Shown here one piece after another: positions 39,301 through 51,639 of a DNA stretch of 64,000 nucleotides. The notes under the pieces were generated by a model. It ran no database searches and was not told the origin of the DNA. It saw only the letters and a program-made list of their open reading frames with translations. How positions within the stretch are numbered: the stretch's first letter is position 1; every line of letters begins with the position of its first letter. The DNA lies in NCBI GenBank assembly GCA_013339895.1, contig JABACO010000008.1, positions 4,042,244 to 4,106,243 of the forward strand. Reading direction: 5' to 3'. A program made the position numbers and the translations under genes. The DNA comes from Ephydatia muelleri. Its lineage: Eukaryota; Porifera; Demospongiae; Spongillida; Spongillidae.

Positions 39301-40321
39301 CACACATGTACCGAGAATCTACTGAAACCACAATAATCTGTAGCCCAAGAGTCCCAACACATGCTTGTACACACTGCCCATTGCATAACCCTATAGTCCA
39401 TCCAACCGGAAGCAGCTGTTAAACTACATGTATATGTTGCCAACAATGTTTAGTGAAACCGCTCGAGTTTGTATAGTCTATACCTTTGTTCACAGGAAAT
39501 TACATCAAACCGTGGGAGTTGTTTTTGCCTGAGCAACTCTTAAGGTTTTTATAAAAGGGTGTGCATACCAGATTCAAGCTCACATAGTTGCCAGTGTGTT
39601 GGTTCATATATTTAGGCTGACACATGATAATAAATAATTATTTAAACTGATGGAAACGCTAGGGATTTTTAATACCCTCAGACAGAGGGAAGTGTGTGAT
39701 TGGTGAAAACAATGGCCCACAATCAGGTTTTGCTTTTGAAAACTGATTTAAAGATGATTAATTGTTGCCACGTACGGTTAATGGGTTAATCATGGGCAAC
39801 ATAAAAACAGTGAATGATTGCCGACTGTTACTGCAGTCATGTTGCTATCAACAGTGGAGACAAGCGACTCCTATACCCATTCCTGATAATCCTGGTGATC
39901 AATGTACTCCTGTACTTGTACTTGTATGTTAAGCTACTGTGTATATTATTGGAGCCATGCCAGGGACGCAGGAACAGCCCTACACAATTGACTCACTCAC
40001 TAAAGACGTGTACATATATAGGGCTGCCCAGTGAATTAATTGTCTGTATCTCGAACGATGAGCATTGTTGTGTGTCTAAATGTTCATTTGAAACAGTTGC
40101 ATGCTTCTGTGCTCTATAGTTGGAATGCGTTGGTTCATAAGAACTTTGAGATTGAAAAGGCTTGTGTGGAGCTAGAAAAGGAATTGGAGACACTTAGGGA
40201 GAAGCTTGGCCAGAGGTAATACACATGTGCCTGTACTTCTCTGCAACTTAGCCTCTCATCGTAATGTCTATCCCACAGAAACTCAGATGTGCCTCCTGAG
40301 GAGCCACAGATTGCACAGTAG
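30333..40321 (+). CDS. BCAS2: BCAS2 / SPF27 pre-mRNA-splicing factor, complete, 226 aa, 10 exons
   Basis: Exons: 30333-30419, 30474-30563, 30618-30688, 31018-31119, 32789-32848, 34768-34818, 35225-35267, 37277-37314, 40120-40215, 40279-40321. They total 681 bp and stay in frame; the human protein is 225 residues. BCAS2/SPF27 is a core subunit of the PRP19/CDC5L (NTC) complex, which acts in nuclear spliceosome activation. Conserved landmarks: ALPYVDQGY near the N-terminus, [66 protein letters not shown], then a coiled-coil-like C-terminal half (MVEHEQRKLKQLR, VNWQRK, FEIEKACVELEKELETLREKL). Exon 3 starts at the AG before 30618, since the later AG at 30636 would give an immediate stop. The intron after exon 4 has a GC donor (GGGAG|GCAAGTG). 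Introns 5, 7 and 8 are large and full of repeats. Confidence 0.96.
30891..31540 (+). repeat. Source copy of the inverted duplication (BCAS2 exon 4 block)
   Basis: Partner of 22128-22792. This is taken as the source because it lies within the complete gene. The two copies face each other across about 8.1 kb containing all of receptor gene B. Confidence 0.9.
31362..31482. mobile_element. TA-flanked palindromic MITE, 121 bp
   Basis: The left end CAGTAATCACCCGCTTAAGT pairs with a right end ending GTGGGAGATTACTG, with TA on each side. It has no coding capacity and lies in BCAS2 intron 4. Confidence 0.7.
32865..34030. repeat. 28-bp minisatellite, about 41 copies, in BCAS2 intron 5
   Basis: The unit is 28 bp: TGTGTACATACATGTATCAT plus GTGTTATG. 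Three main variants differ at two positions (TGTGTACATA, TGTGTGCATA, AGTGTACATA) and are interleaved along the array. All three + frames are open for over 300 codons because no unit phase contains a stop; this is a repeat artefact. Near 33,565 one unit lacks two bases. Confidence 0.97.
36092..36224. mobile_element. Near-perfect palindrome (hairpin MITE), 133 bp
   Basis: The arms of about 58 bp are almost perfectly complementary. The left arm begins GTGCAGTAAAGACAATTCAA and the right arm ends with its complement, around a loop of about 16 bp. I see no clear target-site duplication. It lies in BCAS2 intron 7. Confidence 0.85.
37575..37998. repeat. 13-bp TACATGTACATGG minisatellite in BCAS2 intron 8
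   Basis: About 30 copies of a 13-bp unit containing the palindrome TACATGTA, with some shortened units (TACATGG). Each unit is nearly self-complementary, so both strands give open frames in every phase. None is a gene. Confidence 0.97.
38030..40119. other. Remainder of BCAS2 intron 8, nothing coding seen
   Basis: Ordinary intronic DNA with a short CACATCACA-type simple repeat near 38330-38395. Small ORFs on both strands have no family features. Confidence 0.6.
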
Positions 40322-41296
40322 ATGAATGCGTCTTATGTAGTGGACTGCAGGGCAATGTTTAACATTGTCTGTGATACATACAGTACACTGTATACATTAA
40401 ACTGTGCAGTGTACATGTACATGTATTTGCTTCTGTAAGTGCTACCAAATATGTTCACGCACTTCAGAAAAATTTATTGGTATTGGAGTGTGTTTAAACA
40501 ACTCGGAGTTTGTAAATGGAGTGCCAATTGGGGTAAATGGGAGAAATATGTAACTACATGTATACAGTATCTTCTTAATGATACTGTAGGGATCCTTAAT
40601 CATGATGAAAAAAAACTTCTTTGTGTTATATTAGGAAATTTTACATCTGTAAGTAACACATCCATTGCCTCTAATGTCATTAGGATCAGAGAGGGAGGGA
40701 GTGGAGGAAAAGAGAGAGATTAGTGTTGTATCGTTGTATTGTATTTAGTTGAGCCCTGGAACTCATCAACAAGGCAGATTTTAATTCAGTTGAAACATAT
40801 AGTGGTTGTGGTGCTTTCCACCATCTGGCAACATGCGACACAGTGCTTAAAAACAAAACTCAGACTCCAACCGTGTTAGCTATATATCTACAGCAATTTT
40901 AAGCTAAATGTGGAACTTTGTGTGAGCAAATACTCATTTTTGAAGCATGGTATCCTGGCTGCGTGGTCTTTACGTAAAATTGTAATGTGCCTGTTATTTT
41001 TTTAATACTTTTGTATACAGCAAATAATTTAATATTGTAAGTATATATAGAGTGCTGTTTAAATTAAGCATGTTTTCATATGTAATGTACCTTGTATACA
41101 CGTAGAAGTGAATGCATAGCAAGTTAGGAAGTGTGCAGGCATGATAACTTTTGGCAAGTACACTGTTCAATTAGAATATTGTTTGGACTTGATTCAAGTG
41201 ATCAAATACATATACATTTATAAAAACAAATACATGTGAACTGTTCCAAATAATGCATGCATAAAAACAAATACAAGTGAACTGTAATAATATATA
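40322..41296. other. BCAS2 3' flank, no gene recognised
   Basis: AT-rich DNA. An ORF at 40439-40723 has no recognised motif and is probably chance. A direct repeat of an ATAAAAACAAATAC phrase occurs near 41222 and 41262. Confidence 0.5.
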
Positions 41297-41532
41297 TGGG
41301 AATGCTTCGCAAAACAGGGCCTAACGCATACATTATAAATTTTCCAGTATGTGCAGTAGAAATGTAACGCCTGCGTTGAAATGTATCGCTTAAAAATTCA
41401 GAGCCTTACAACTCCATGACAGATACTCCGATTCTCAGTGTGTAAGAAGCAATGTTAGAGGACATTTCAGACTTCTAGAATATCAAAGAATTTGAAATCT
41501 TGAAAAACATACATTAGATCCAAACGATCCCA
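41297..41532. mobile_element. Small member of the foldback family, 236 bp
   Basis: The ends are TGGGAATGCTTCGCAAAACA and, reversed, TGGGATCGTTTGGATCTAAT, flanked by TATATA on both sides. Internal phrases (AGGGCCTAACGCATACATTA, ATCGCTTAAAAATTC) resemble the outer part of the 5.7 kb element's arms (AGGGACCTAGTGCATATTA, AAATCGCTGTAAC). The relationship is inferred by eye. The TATATA flank could be chance in AT-rich DNA. Confidence 0.55.
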
Positions 41533-41599
41533 TATATAAATATTAATTTAAATATATGGTATTTAGTCCGCATGCACTGCTAGGACGAGGTCACAGTAA

Positions 41600-42330
41600 A
41601 CTGGGTGGTGGATTGAAGACCTGTTTCCTCGCAGGCACACATAATAGCACTGCGTTGTATGGCAAATGAGAGATGGCATCTCAGCCAACCCATAACGAGG
41701 GAATATGCCTTGCTTTGCTTCACGGAAGTTAGACAGCTAATGTTTTATAGAATGGGGTTGCTTCGAATTCCTTCTGCATTGCACCAGAGGTGAAGACCTG
41801 TTCAACTTCGCAAATGCATTGTCCATATTCTCTCTTCTTTGCCTGTTCGTGGTTGCCAAAGAGAGCAGGAAGAGGTTTGGAAGCATAGATAGATGCATTT
41901 GGGTGAAAGACTCTGACATCAAATAAGCATCTTGACCTTTTAACCAAAACCCTCTTGCTCTAATATCCACCCTGGTCTCAGCATCGGTATTGCCTGTGAG
42001 AGAAGAAGATGCCTCTCCACTAAGAGGTAGTAGGGATGGCTGTGCTGCAGCATTGTGGCACACTTCTGTCAGAAGTGAGGCAGTAATATCTCAAGATGTC
42101 ATTGTGCCTAACTGTTAGGAAACCACCCAGATGGCAGGTCATGGCATGGTCAACTGAGGACTGCTTGCCACAGTTCCAGTGTTGAGGGACATTGATAAGT
42201 GCCCAGTCATATCTGAGGTCTGCAATGGGAAGAACGGAAACCCAGGAGGATGAACCTTTTTTGCAAGCCTGATCAAAACATAGTTGCAATAGAGAAGGGT
42301 GAAGCTTATATGTGCCTTTTACTTTCAGTG
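41600..42330 (-). pseudogene. Degenerate C-terminal fragment of a non-LTR-type retroelement polyprotein
   Basis: The - strand from 42330 down reads, in shifting frames, SSSWVSVLPIADL, RYDWAL, NCGKQSSVDHAMTCHLGGF, TVRHNDILR. It continues with VCHNAAAQPSLLPLSGE, ARGFW, then RCLFDVRVFHPNA and finally WLRCHLSFAIQRSAIMCLRG. This order (SSWL, then CGxxFSVDHALxCxxGG, RHNEIRD, GFW, FDVRVFNP, WLRCxLSFxLLRSA) is the C-terminal part of a retroelement protein common in sponge and cnidarian genomes. At least two frameshifts are present and the reverse transcriptase core is missing. Confidence 0.7.
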
Positions 42331-42418
42331 CAATTGACGTTTGATCTCTGAGCTGATCTCCTTTAGAGATTGAAGTAAGCTGAGCTCTAGGTGGACCTTG
42401 GTAATTCTAAATACCACT

Positions 42419-42695
42419 AGTAACTACAAACATTCTCTATGATAAAGTTAGTCGTATATAGGATTTCATAGTGGTGTAAAGCAAGGAAACAAGGGTCTAA
42501 CAATAAGGGATAATGTAATAATCCTATATTTAGCACACAAATAACATAATAGCCTACAAAAGTGCTAAATATAGGACTATTACAGTTTCCCTTATTGTTA
42601 GATCCTTGTTTCCTTGCTTTTTATACCACTATTGCCTTCAAATCTTCAATCCTATTTACCACCAACTTTCTCATAGAGAATGTTTTTAGTTACAT
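42419..42695. mobile_element. Foldback element, about 277 bp
   Basis: The left arm (42419-42537, beginning TAGTAACTACAAACATTCTC) is the inverse of the right arm (42562-42695, ending GAGAATGTTTTTAGTTAC). The loop is about 25 bp. A shared inner phrase is AACAAGGRTCTAACAATAAG and its complement. No ORF of meaning. Confidence 0.8.
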
Positions 42696-43199
42696 GTACT
42701 TGTTTCATGGATTTTTGTTTATGATTGTCATGCAAGGGACATACAGTACGATTGAAGTTGTGCAAAAGTCTCATTCCCAGACCTTAAACAAGCATACATT
42801 ACAGTCTCAGTATAATAGGCAGCAGCATCTTGTCCTCTGTCGCCTTGGCCACATCCTCTTCCCGTCCTCGTCCTCTGAAACGTTTGCAATACATTGATCA
42901 TCCTAATAGAAGGACACTATGGCTGGAGCTCTGAAACAGAAAATTAAATATTTGCATACATGATAATATAAAGTAACGTATGATACCTTACCCTGGCTAC
43001 AATGTCACTACCTGCTATCTTACTCACATTAATAGCATTAACATCATGTACATATTCACCTGCCTTATTATAGCAATGCAACTTTGAATAACATCGATCA
43101 ACACAATGTATTATTATAATTAATACATATAACATTTATACAAGTATACGTTTAATCTCTAAGCACATAAGTATCATTATTGAATCAAAAATTAGGTTT

Positions 43200-43750
43200 G
43201 GGTGAATCTTGAAAGCAGTATCCTCACGTTGGTCCTGACAAGGGTCAAGCTTAGTCGTCGGTTGCTGTAGACTTTGGGCAATTGTGCTGCATGACTAAAT
43301 GGGAGGCAAGCTGTGATAGAGCCCACTTGGCCTCTGTACCCTAGAACCCATACGTCTCAAACGCAAGTGGAATTGAGACCCAACCCAGCTTTGCACACTT
43401 CCTATTATTAGCTTGATGCTTCCTCATCTCTATGACAAAGGCTGTAGACCCTGCTGTCACTCACTTCAGGTAAAGTATTTAAATAAGTGGAGATATGACG
43501 GCAAAGTCAAATTCAGCAGGGCTTCCCCAGCATCCAGTTGGCAGCAAGGACATTAGCTGGTCGTGTGTGGCACTCCTCAAGCCCATAACCATTCCTTACC
43601 TCCACCTGAACTCCAATGCAGGCTTGTAGACAGGACATCATGAAGCCCGTTGTGACGGGTAACCACATCACCACCATACTTAGCTGCATGTCAAAGGGTG
43701 ATCACCCAAAGGGTCTAGCTGGGACAGCTTATGCCTTATCCAACCCAATA
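43200..43750 (-). pseudogene. Degenerate retroelement C-terminal fragment, second lineage
   Basis: The - strand from 43710 down shows KYGGDVVTRHN, then RNGYGLEECHTRPANVL and NWMLGKPC. These are followed by KCAKLGWVSIPLAFETYGF, ALSQLASHLV and SLTLVRTNVR, broken by several stops and frameshifts. The same order appears more intact in the fragments at 56.4 kb and 62.7 kb (GGDVV; KCSELGWQCIPLAVETYGAW; RLSIVLVRANARAI). It is a decayed piece of the same retroelement lineage. The family name is not assigned. Confidence 0.65.
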
Positions 43751-43902
43751 CCACGCCACCATTGTATGGCTGCTTGAAATTTGGAGGGCCCAAGATGTAG
43801 ATTATTATTATGTATTTCTATTCATTAATATAAAAATCACCCAATTGTCTGATCGAACACAGTCATCCATACACATTATGTGAATGTGTATATGCAGCAC
43901 AA

Positions 43903-43908
43903 TTTATT
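43903..43908 (-). promoter_or_regulatory. Candidate polyadenylation signal of the multipass protein gene
   Basis: TTTATT on + (AATAAA on -) lies about 95 bp after the stop at 44004-44006, a normal position for 3' end formation. Confidence 0.45.
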
Positions 43909-44003
43909 TGTGTGTTGAACACAACGTACCACAACGTACAAATGGATTCATACTGTATATGGCATAATCATTCTAAAAACAGTTGTGTTCATATGACAGC
44001 AAA

Positions 44004-45002
44004 CTAGGTGGCTTCACTTTTAGGAGTGCTCTTCAATACTCTATTCTTCCGTATCACTTTATGGGATGCCCATAGAAACATAACCCACGGTGTAGCCACT
44101 CCTACAATCATCGCCACAGAGATCATAACCTGTTCAATAATCACATTTGTAGCATCTTCCTTCTCGAGTAATATCCGACGAGAGACGAAGGCACTAATTA
44201 TTCCAATGACAACCAAGCATTCAACTGCACCTAGCAATAGGTATATAACAATCCGAGGGCACAATGAAGCAACACCATCTGCCACAAGCAACTTGAGAAA
44301 CATTAAAAATGCAAAACCATTAAAACCAAGGAATAGAATGCCAGCAACTTCTGCTATAGCTGTAGGGAATTCCAGAGCTACATCGTAGCTTAAAGCCTTA
44401 TCTCGATCATCAGTAGGAATGCAACTGCAGTATTGGTTTATGAAAGTGCCATTTTCATAGAAACTATCAAATTCATCACTGCAACCTCGGATTTCTTTTA
44501 GTATAAACACATCCCAGAAAACAACAATGGCTAGAGAGGCAATATTTGCTACATAAAAACTTAAAATTGTCACAGCCAATTTGCTGCGAAGAATTCCAGG
44601 AGTGTCAATCACAGTACTGTGACTTATTTCAACATTATGCTCTTGTACGCTGGGTGTAGAGGCCACATCTTTTGTCCCCATTTCTGAACTCTCACTAGTT
44701 AAATGATCTGCCAAGACCACTTCATGTTCATTTTCAAGATCCCGAATACCTTCCCTGTGGTGTAGCATGTTGAAAAAAACCTCCAACATGTAAGCGATCA
44801 TCTTCCTGTCAGCTTCTCTGAACTTTCTGGCAAATTCCCATTCCTTCTTCCACAACAGTAGCCTCAGCAGCATTACCACAAAGGTTGATGTGTAGGTAAC
44901 AGCAAGAACAGTATATATTGGAGCCAAAAGAAGATTCAAATATCCACTTTTTTGAAAAGTATAGATTCGAAGAAGACTGCACGTATCAATTTTGTCATCC
45001 AT
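44004..45002 (-). CDS. Unknown multipass membrane protein, 332 aa
   Basis: Single open exon from ATG at 45002 to the stop at 44004. I count five hydrophobic helices: about residues 22-50 (LAPIYTVLAVTYTSTFVVML), 142-166, 213-240, 250-275 and 289-312. A charged loop of about 90 residues lies between the first and second, with a basic/acidic mix (KKEWEFARKF) and a Ser/Thr-rich stretch. The loop between the second and third has an N-x-T site and three Cys (CSDEF, CSCIP), fitting an extracellular loop. The tail is basic, ending KSEAT. No family is recognised. If upstream exons add two helices it could be a diverged seven-helix protein: in-frame sequence continues above the ATG to an AG acceptor-like site near 45012 (CTTATAG), so the true start may lie further up. 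Codon pattern and length make chance unlikely. Confidence 0.72.
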   Translation of the reverse strand: MDDKIDTCSLLRIYTFQKSGYLNLLLAPIYTVLAVTYTSTFVVMLLRLLLWKKEWEFARKFREADRKMIAYMLEVFFNMLHHREGIRDLENEHEVVLADHLTSESSEMGTKDVASTPSVQEHNVEISHSTVIDTPGILRSKLAVTILSFYVANIASLAIVVFWDVFILKEIRGCSDEFDSFYENGTFINQYCSCIPTDDRDKALSYDVALEFPTAIAEVAGILFLGFNGFAFLMFLKLLVADGVASLCPRIVIYLLLGAVECLVVIGIISAFVSRRILLEKEDATNVIIEQVMISVAMIVGVATPWVMFLWASHKVIRKNRVLKSTPKSEAT

Positions 45003-45209
45003 TCTTAGATCCTATAAGACAATGTTATAATGCACACTTCCTAACACCAATGATATTCAAATGTATTAAAACTGTTGCTGAATTGTTGAAATCCACATGT
45101 ACATGTACATGGCATGTACAGTTTATGTGTCTGATACATAACAGTGTGTACAGCGTACATGCACAGTATGCATAGCTTATAGTGCACAGCAATGCAGAAT
45201 AGTTTGGCA

Positions 45210-46652
45210 GCTTTTAGAGAATGAATCAAGACTCCTATCAGTATGATTACTGAGCCGCATGCATGCCTGCACTGTACAAATACACGTGCATGGTAATGCA
45301 CAGGATATTTGTCCTCATATATCTGTTTACCCTACCATATAGGAAATAAAATGTTTTTCCATTAAACATTTTAGCTTACAATATACATAGCCATGTTTAC
45401 TCCTCACACAAAATCCACTACAGGCGCTACTACTGTAGTATGCCATATAAAGATTACACTTTCATTGTAATTAAAGTTCAGTGTCCTACTACTCCACATA
45501 GGTTAGTCCCATTAGAAGTGTTTTATTGAGGGACTTTCTAGTTCACAGAAAATGCACATCTTCAAAATTTGACCTTGCAGTTTCACCAGTATATAGACCA
45601 GGGTTTTTCAACTATCATTTATGATAAAGATGAAAATGAACTTCATGGCTGACCTGAAAATAGCATGATGATTAAGCCTGATTTGAAAATCATAGTAGCT
45701 GTATAACATGCATATTAGAAACACTAACAGGTAGTACATACTTTAATGTGGCCCTTAAATTCGTTTTATGGATCATGGAAAATTGCTCTCACCATGAGTG
45801 CCTGCCTTGTGAATGAAATACTTTAGCGGATACCTTGGCACAAAATATATATTACGAGGCTTGCATTATCATGTCATGAGAATTTGGCGTTATGAACTTT
45901 CATCTGCGTTGCAAGTTACCATGTTGGTTATGGCTTCCTGTTAGTCAAGGAAGTCTTTTAGAGAATGACCTATCAATATGATTACTGAGTGATCCACATG
46001 CATGCATGTACTGTACAAATACAAGTGCATGTTAATGCACAGGATATTCGTCCTCCATATATCTACTGTTTACCATACCATATAGGAAATAAAATGTTTT
46101 TCCATTAAACATTTTAGCTTACAATATACATAGCCATGTTTACTCCTCACACAAAATTCACTATAGGTGCTACTACTGTAGTATGCCATATAAAGATTAC
46201 ACTTTCATTGTAATTAAAGTTCAGTGTCATACTACTCCACATAGGTTAGTCCCATTTTTGATGCATAAGAAGTGTTTTATTGAGGAACTTTCTAGTTCAC
46301 AGAAAATGCACATCTTCAAAATTTGACCTTGCAGTTTCAAGTATACAGACCAGGGTTCTAGAATGAAAAAAAAAAGGCACACATTCTAGATTTTCAACTA
46401 TCATTTATGATAAAGATGAAAATGAACTTCATGGCTGACCTGAAAATAGCATGATGATTAAGCCTGATTTGAAAATCATAGTAGCTGTATAACATGCATA
46501 TTAGAAACATTAACAGGTAGTACGTACTTTAATGTGGCCCTTATATTCGTTTTATGGATCATGGAAAATTGCACTCACCATGAGTGCCTGCCTTGTGAAT
46601 GAAATACTATAGCTGATACCTTGGCACAAAATATATATTACGAGGCTTGCAT
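45210..46652. repeat. Direct duplication of a non-coding block, about 0.67-0.70 kb each
   Basis: Copy 1 is about 45210-45870 and copy 2 about 45953-46652. They share long runs such as ATAGGAAATAAAATGTTTTT and TCATTTATGATAAAGATGAA, in the same order. Copy 2 carries a small extra insertion near 46355-46390 (a poly(A) run within CATTCTAGA repeats). No conserved ORF spans the copies. Confidence 0.9.
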
Positions 46653-48720
46653 TAGTATCTATTAAATGTTGCACACGACTGGACCTAGGAGCTATAATTG
46701 TAACGGGAAGGGAAATGAAGAGGGTACTACTTAGCACTATACAGTGTATGTATTATATTTGTTGTGCAACGGTAAGGCACAAATGTAATGTACATGTAAA
46801 TGAACCTAGAGGATCTCCTCCTTTGATCCAACACTGATGCAGCTCATGAAATCAATCCTTTCATTAGTATATTGCATGCATCACACACTCCTTCATGCCA
46901 CATACACTTTAGCCCTGTGCCAACAACACTTGTAGGCACAAGGGGGATGGCTCTCTCTTTCTGCTGTGTATGATTTGTCACTTCCAACAGGTAGTCTGTC
47001 TATTCAGTAAAGCTTTGCCAGTGTCTTATTTTGTGCATGTCACTCTTAGCCTGCAACAGATAAAGCTTACCAATAGTCCACTTTCGAAACCTTCAGCGTC
47101 AATGGAAGACTGTACTCCAGACTCTCTGATAACTTTAATAATATTTATGCTCTTTCACCTAATTTTTAACTCTTTCATGGGATAAATCAAAGATATGCTG
47201 TCATTTCATAAGCACATCAACCTGGAGTGTTATTTATTAGTCGTTTGATGGACAATAGTGCAAATTAGCGTCCCCAGCCATTTCGTCATTATCCTTAATT
47301 GTATTCGTGTTCCTGTCACTTCTTTCTTCTTAATATAACATTGCTACTTATCGCAGGTATGCATGTTAAGCTTTGTATGACTTCAATCTGGTTCTATGGC
47401 TGAAAAATATAGGACCAATACCTTACTAACAAAACAGAACAGGATTTGGTTAAGGTTAGAATGTATTTGTGGTTGATAGTTGAAACCTTCATCAATGGAA
47501 GATTGTACTCCAGACTCTCTGATAACTTTTATTTATGCTCTTTCACCTAATTTTTAACTCTTTAGTTCATGGTATAATGCTTTGCTGTCCTACTACAGTA
47601 GGTGTGCATGTACTTAATATCATGAAGCAGAAGAGTGTTTTATTAACAAGATTGAAAGAAGTCTTATACTCTATTCACTATATGGAAAGGTAATGCTCCA
47701 TTCAACATTGTTTACTTAAGTTGAGTGAATTTTCAGATCATGTTTCAATCAATAATGCATGCACATCTCCATTGCATTGGTATAATGCATTGGTATAAAG
47801 GAGCCCCTTTACTGCCAATAATGTATGCACAAGTCGATTGGTCCAACAGTGGGACAAGTGGTATCCCTTTGAACATTTACCACTGAAGACGAGAAGCTAT
47901 ATTATAAATTAGCTGTCTTTGAAAGTGCATGTTCGGAAAACATCTAATGCTGTAGCTGCATGCTGGGTGCACTACATTCCAGACACACCTTTAGATGCAT
48001 GACTGACTGTCACTTAATGCCTGCTTATGTTAGCACTGTTTCTATATAACAAGCATCCCTCTACTTCAGCTGACTATCTGTACGGATTATCAGCTTAAAA
48101 CCTCACGCGCGGAAATATTCTTAACGTTGCTAGTACACAAGTATGCGCCTTGGCTATCTAAGGAAGCCTTGTATCTACGCGTGAACTTGGAAGAGGAATG
48201 CCAAGTGTTGAGCTGGTGTCACCACCGTTTCGAAATCAAATGGCACAAGCTTTAGCTATATATATTATCTCACTGTTTAAATTATCTTTGCTGTCCACCG
48301 TGTGTTGTTCACACGCTCTATCAACAATTCAATTGTATCGTACCGCGGTTAACCACACTAGATAAGCTCGAGTTGAGTAGCGTTTGCCCCTGCTCCCAAC
48401 AACCCAAGATCTAGCTCTCTCAGGACTATTCGCCACCCATCCAAAAGCACAAGTAAAATGAACCAAATACAATATCCCTCTGATCTCGCTGAGTGCATCT
48501 ATTAAAGAACAAACTGTGTAATGTACATGATTGGGCAAGTAACCGATGGACTGTATAGCTCAATCCTATTCAAGAATGGGATGTGATGCTAATAATCTGA
48601 GAAGTAAAAAGCAGACACTTCAGATTTCTCAGAGGCGCATGTTTAGCGCATTTAATTAATGTCACATTTTCTAAGTACAGTATATAATACATGTATGGTG
48701 TAAATACTTTATACGGGGAA
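46653..48720. other. Intergenic DNA, no gene recognised
   Basis: An internal direct repeat of about 80 bp (47100-47180 and 47495-47575, sharing GTACTCCAGACTCTCTGATA) is the only structure seen. Short ORFs at 46970-47185 and 48329-48538 lack family features. Confidence 0.6.
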
Positions 48721-48860
<140 letters not shown>

Positions 48861-49274
48861 TGTGAGTATGTACGTGTGTGGGGGTTCGATGGTCAGCGGT
48901 CCTTTAGCTAAATTTTCGCGAATACATTCTCATAATCAATTAACCACGCTGGCGTATCGTTTTTCTACATTGACGAAGTGGGAAAACGATTCAGGTAACA
49001 ACCGAGGGGTTTGTCACTTCGTATTACATTGGACTACGTTACCGTTAGCACAGAAGCAAATCTCTTACAGTTAGGAGTACTGTGCGTGAAAAAATGTGGT
49101 ATCATCTTACCTTTCGGTAGTAGTTAACGTAGTAACGTGCTTCAAGGCAATATAACTATCGGATTTGTCACCCGATCCCAGAAACGAAGAGGAGTGTTAC
49201 CGAATATTGATGCATGAAAAATTTATACATGGCCGTCTCGTGCCCCGGCCAACTCAAAACGTCACACAGATACT

Positions 49275-50406
<1,132 letters not shown>

Positions 50407-50703
50407 CAGGCCCGTAGCCAGGAAGTTAGGCGGGAGGGGGGGGGGACCCATGTGAAGTTAGCCCAACATTCCGTAGCCGCACATTTAAACACCAATTAAG
50501 AACATCGCGCGCCGCGGGCGCTGAGGCGCAACTGTAAAATCAGAGATCATATATAGATGATCTCTGGTAAAATCGATAGACGCGCTAGTATATAGTAAAG
50601 TACTTTACTACTAGTATGCATAAAAATGTACCTAGACCTACACAAAGTTAATAATAACGTACAATGAACAAAAGCCAAAAGAAGGCCATCATTATAACCT
50701 GCA

Positions 50704-51292
50704 TGCCCCCAACCAAACAAACCAAAATACAGGTGAGGCTGCACTACTGAGACATCACACACAGCCCACATGACATGCCTATGCTAGTGGCACGCCCATG
50801 GCCCCTCCCCTTTTTGAACAGGAGAGGTTCAAGTATGCATTCATAGCAACAATTTTAAGAGTTGCATACCCCCAACCAAACAAACCAAAATACAGGTGAG
50901 GCTGCACTACTGAGACATCACACACAGCCCACATGACATGCCTATGCTAATGGCACGCCCTTGGCCCCTCCCCTTTTTGAACAGGAGAGGTTCAAGTGTG
51001 CATACATAGGGACAATTTTATACCCCCAACCAAACAAACCAAAATACAGGTGAGGCTGCACTACTGAGACATCACACACAGCCCACCTGACATGCCTATG
51101 CTAGTGGCACGCACTTGGCCCCTCCCCTTTTTGAACAGGAGAGGTTCAAGTGTGCATACATAGGAACAATTTTAAGAGTTGCATGCCCCCAACCAAACAA
51201 ACCAAAATACAGGTGAGGCTGCACTACTGAGACATCACACACAGCCCACATGACATGCCTATGCTAGTGGCACGCCCATGGCCCCTCCCCAA
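50704..51292 (+). repeat. Satellite array, forward units (4 copies, about 155-167 bp)
   Basis: Units begin CCCCCAACCAAACAAACCAA (about 50704, 50871, 51024, 51187). They contain AGACATCACACACAGCCCAC and GGCCCCTCCCCTTTTTGAAC. The fourth is cut short at the spacer. Confidence 0.92.
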
Positions 51293-51639
51293 CAAGATTA
51301 TTGTGTGGCCAGAGGTATGACTGTAACGTAATTGATTCAAACTCCATGCAATAAAGTATTTTAACAATTTTTACCTAGATCATTACTGCTCTCATTGCCA
51401 TTAAGTTCAACGTCAGTCGTAAGCAAGCAATCAGTCACTTTCTCAATAACACACTTCCATAAAAACTTTGTGTATCTGTTTTGTGTCATTCCTTATTTGC
51501 ACTTCAGAATAATGTGAAATTTCAGACACTATGAAGATATTCTCATGCACAGCTTAATGATAAATTACAATGTATTCACGGAGAGCTTGAAAGTCCAATG
51601 AAAACAGTAACTCATTATTAACTTTGACCCTTTCATTCA

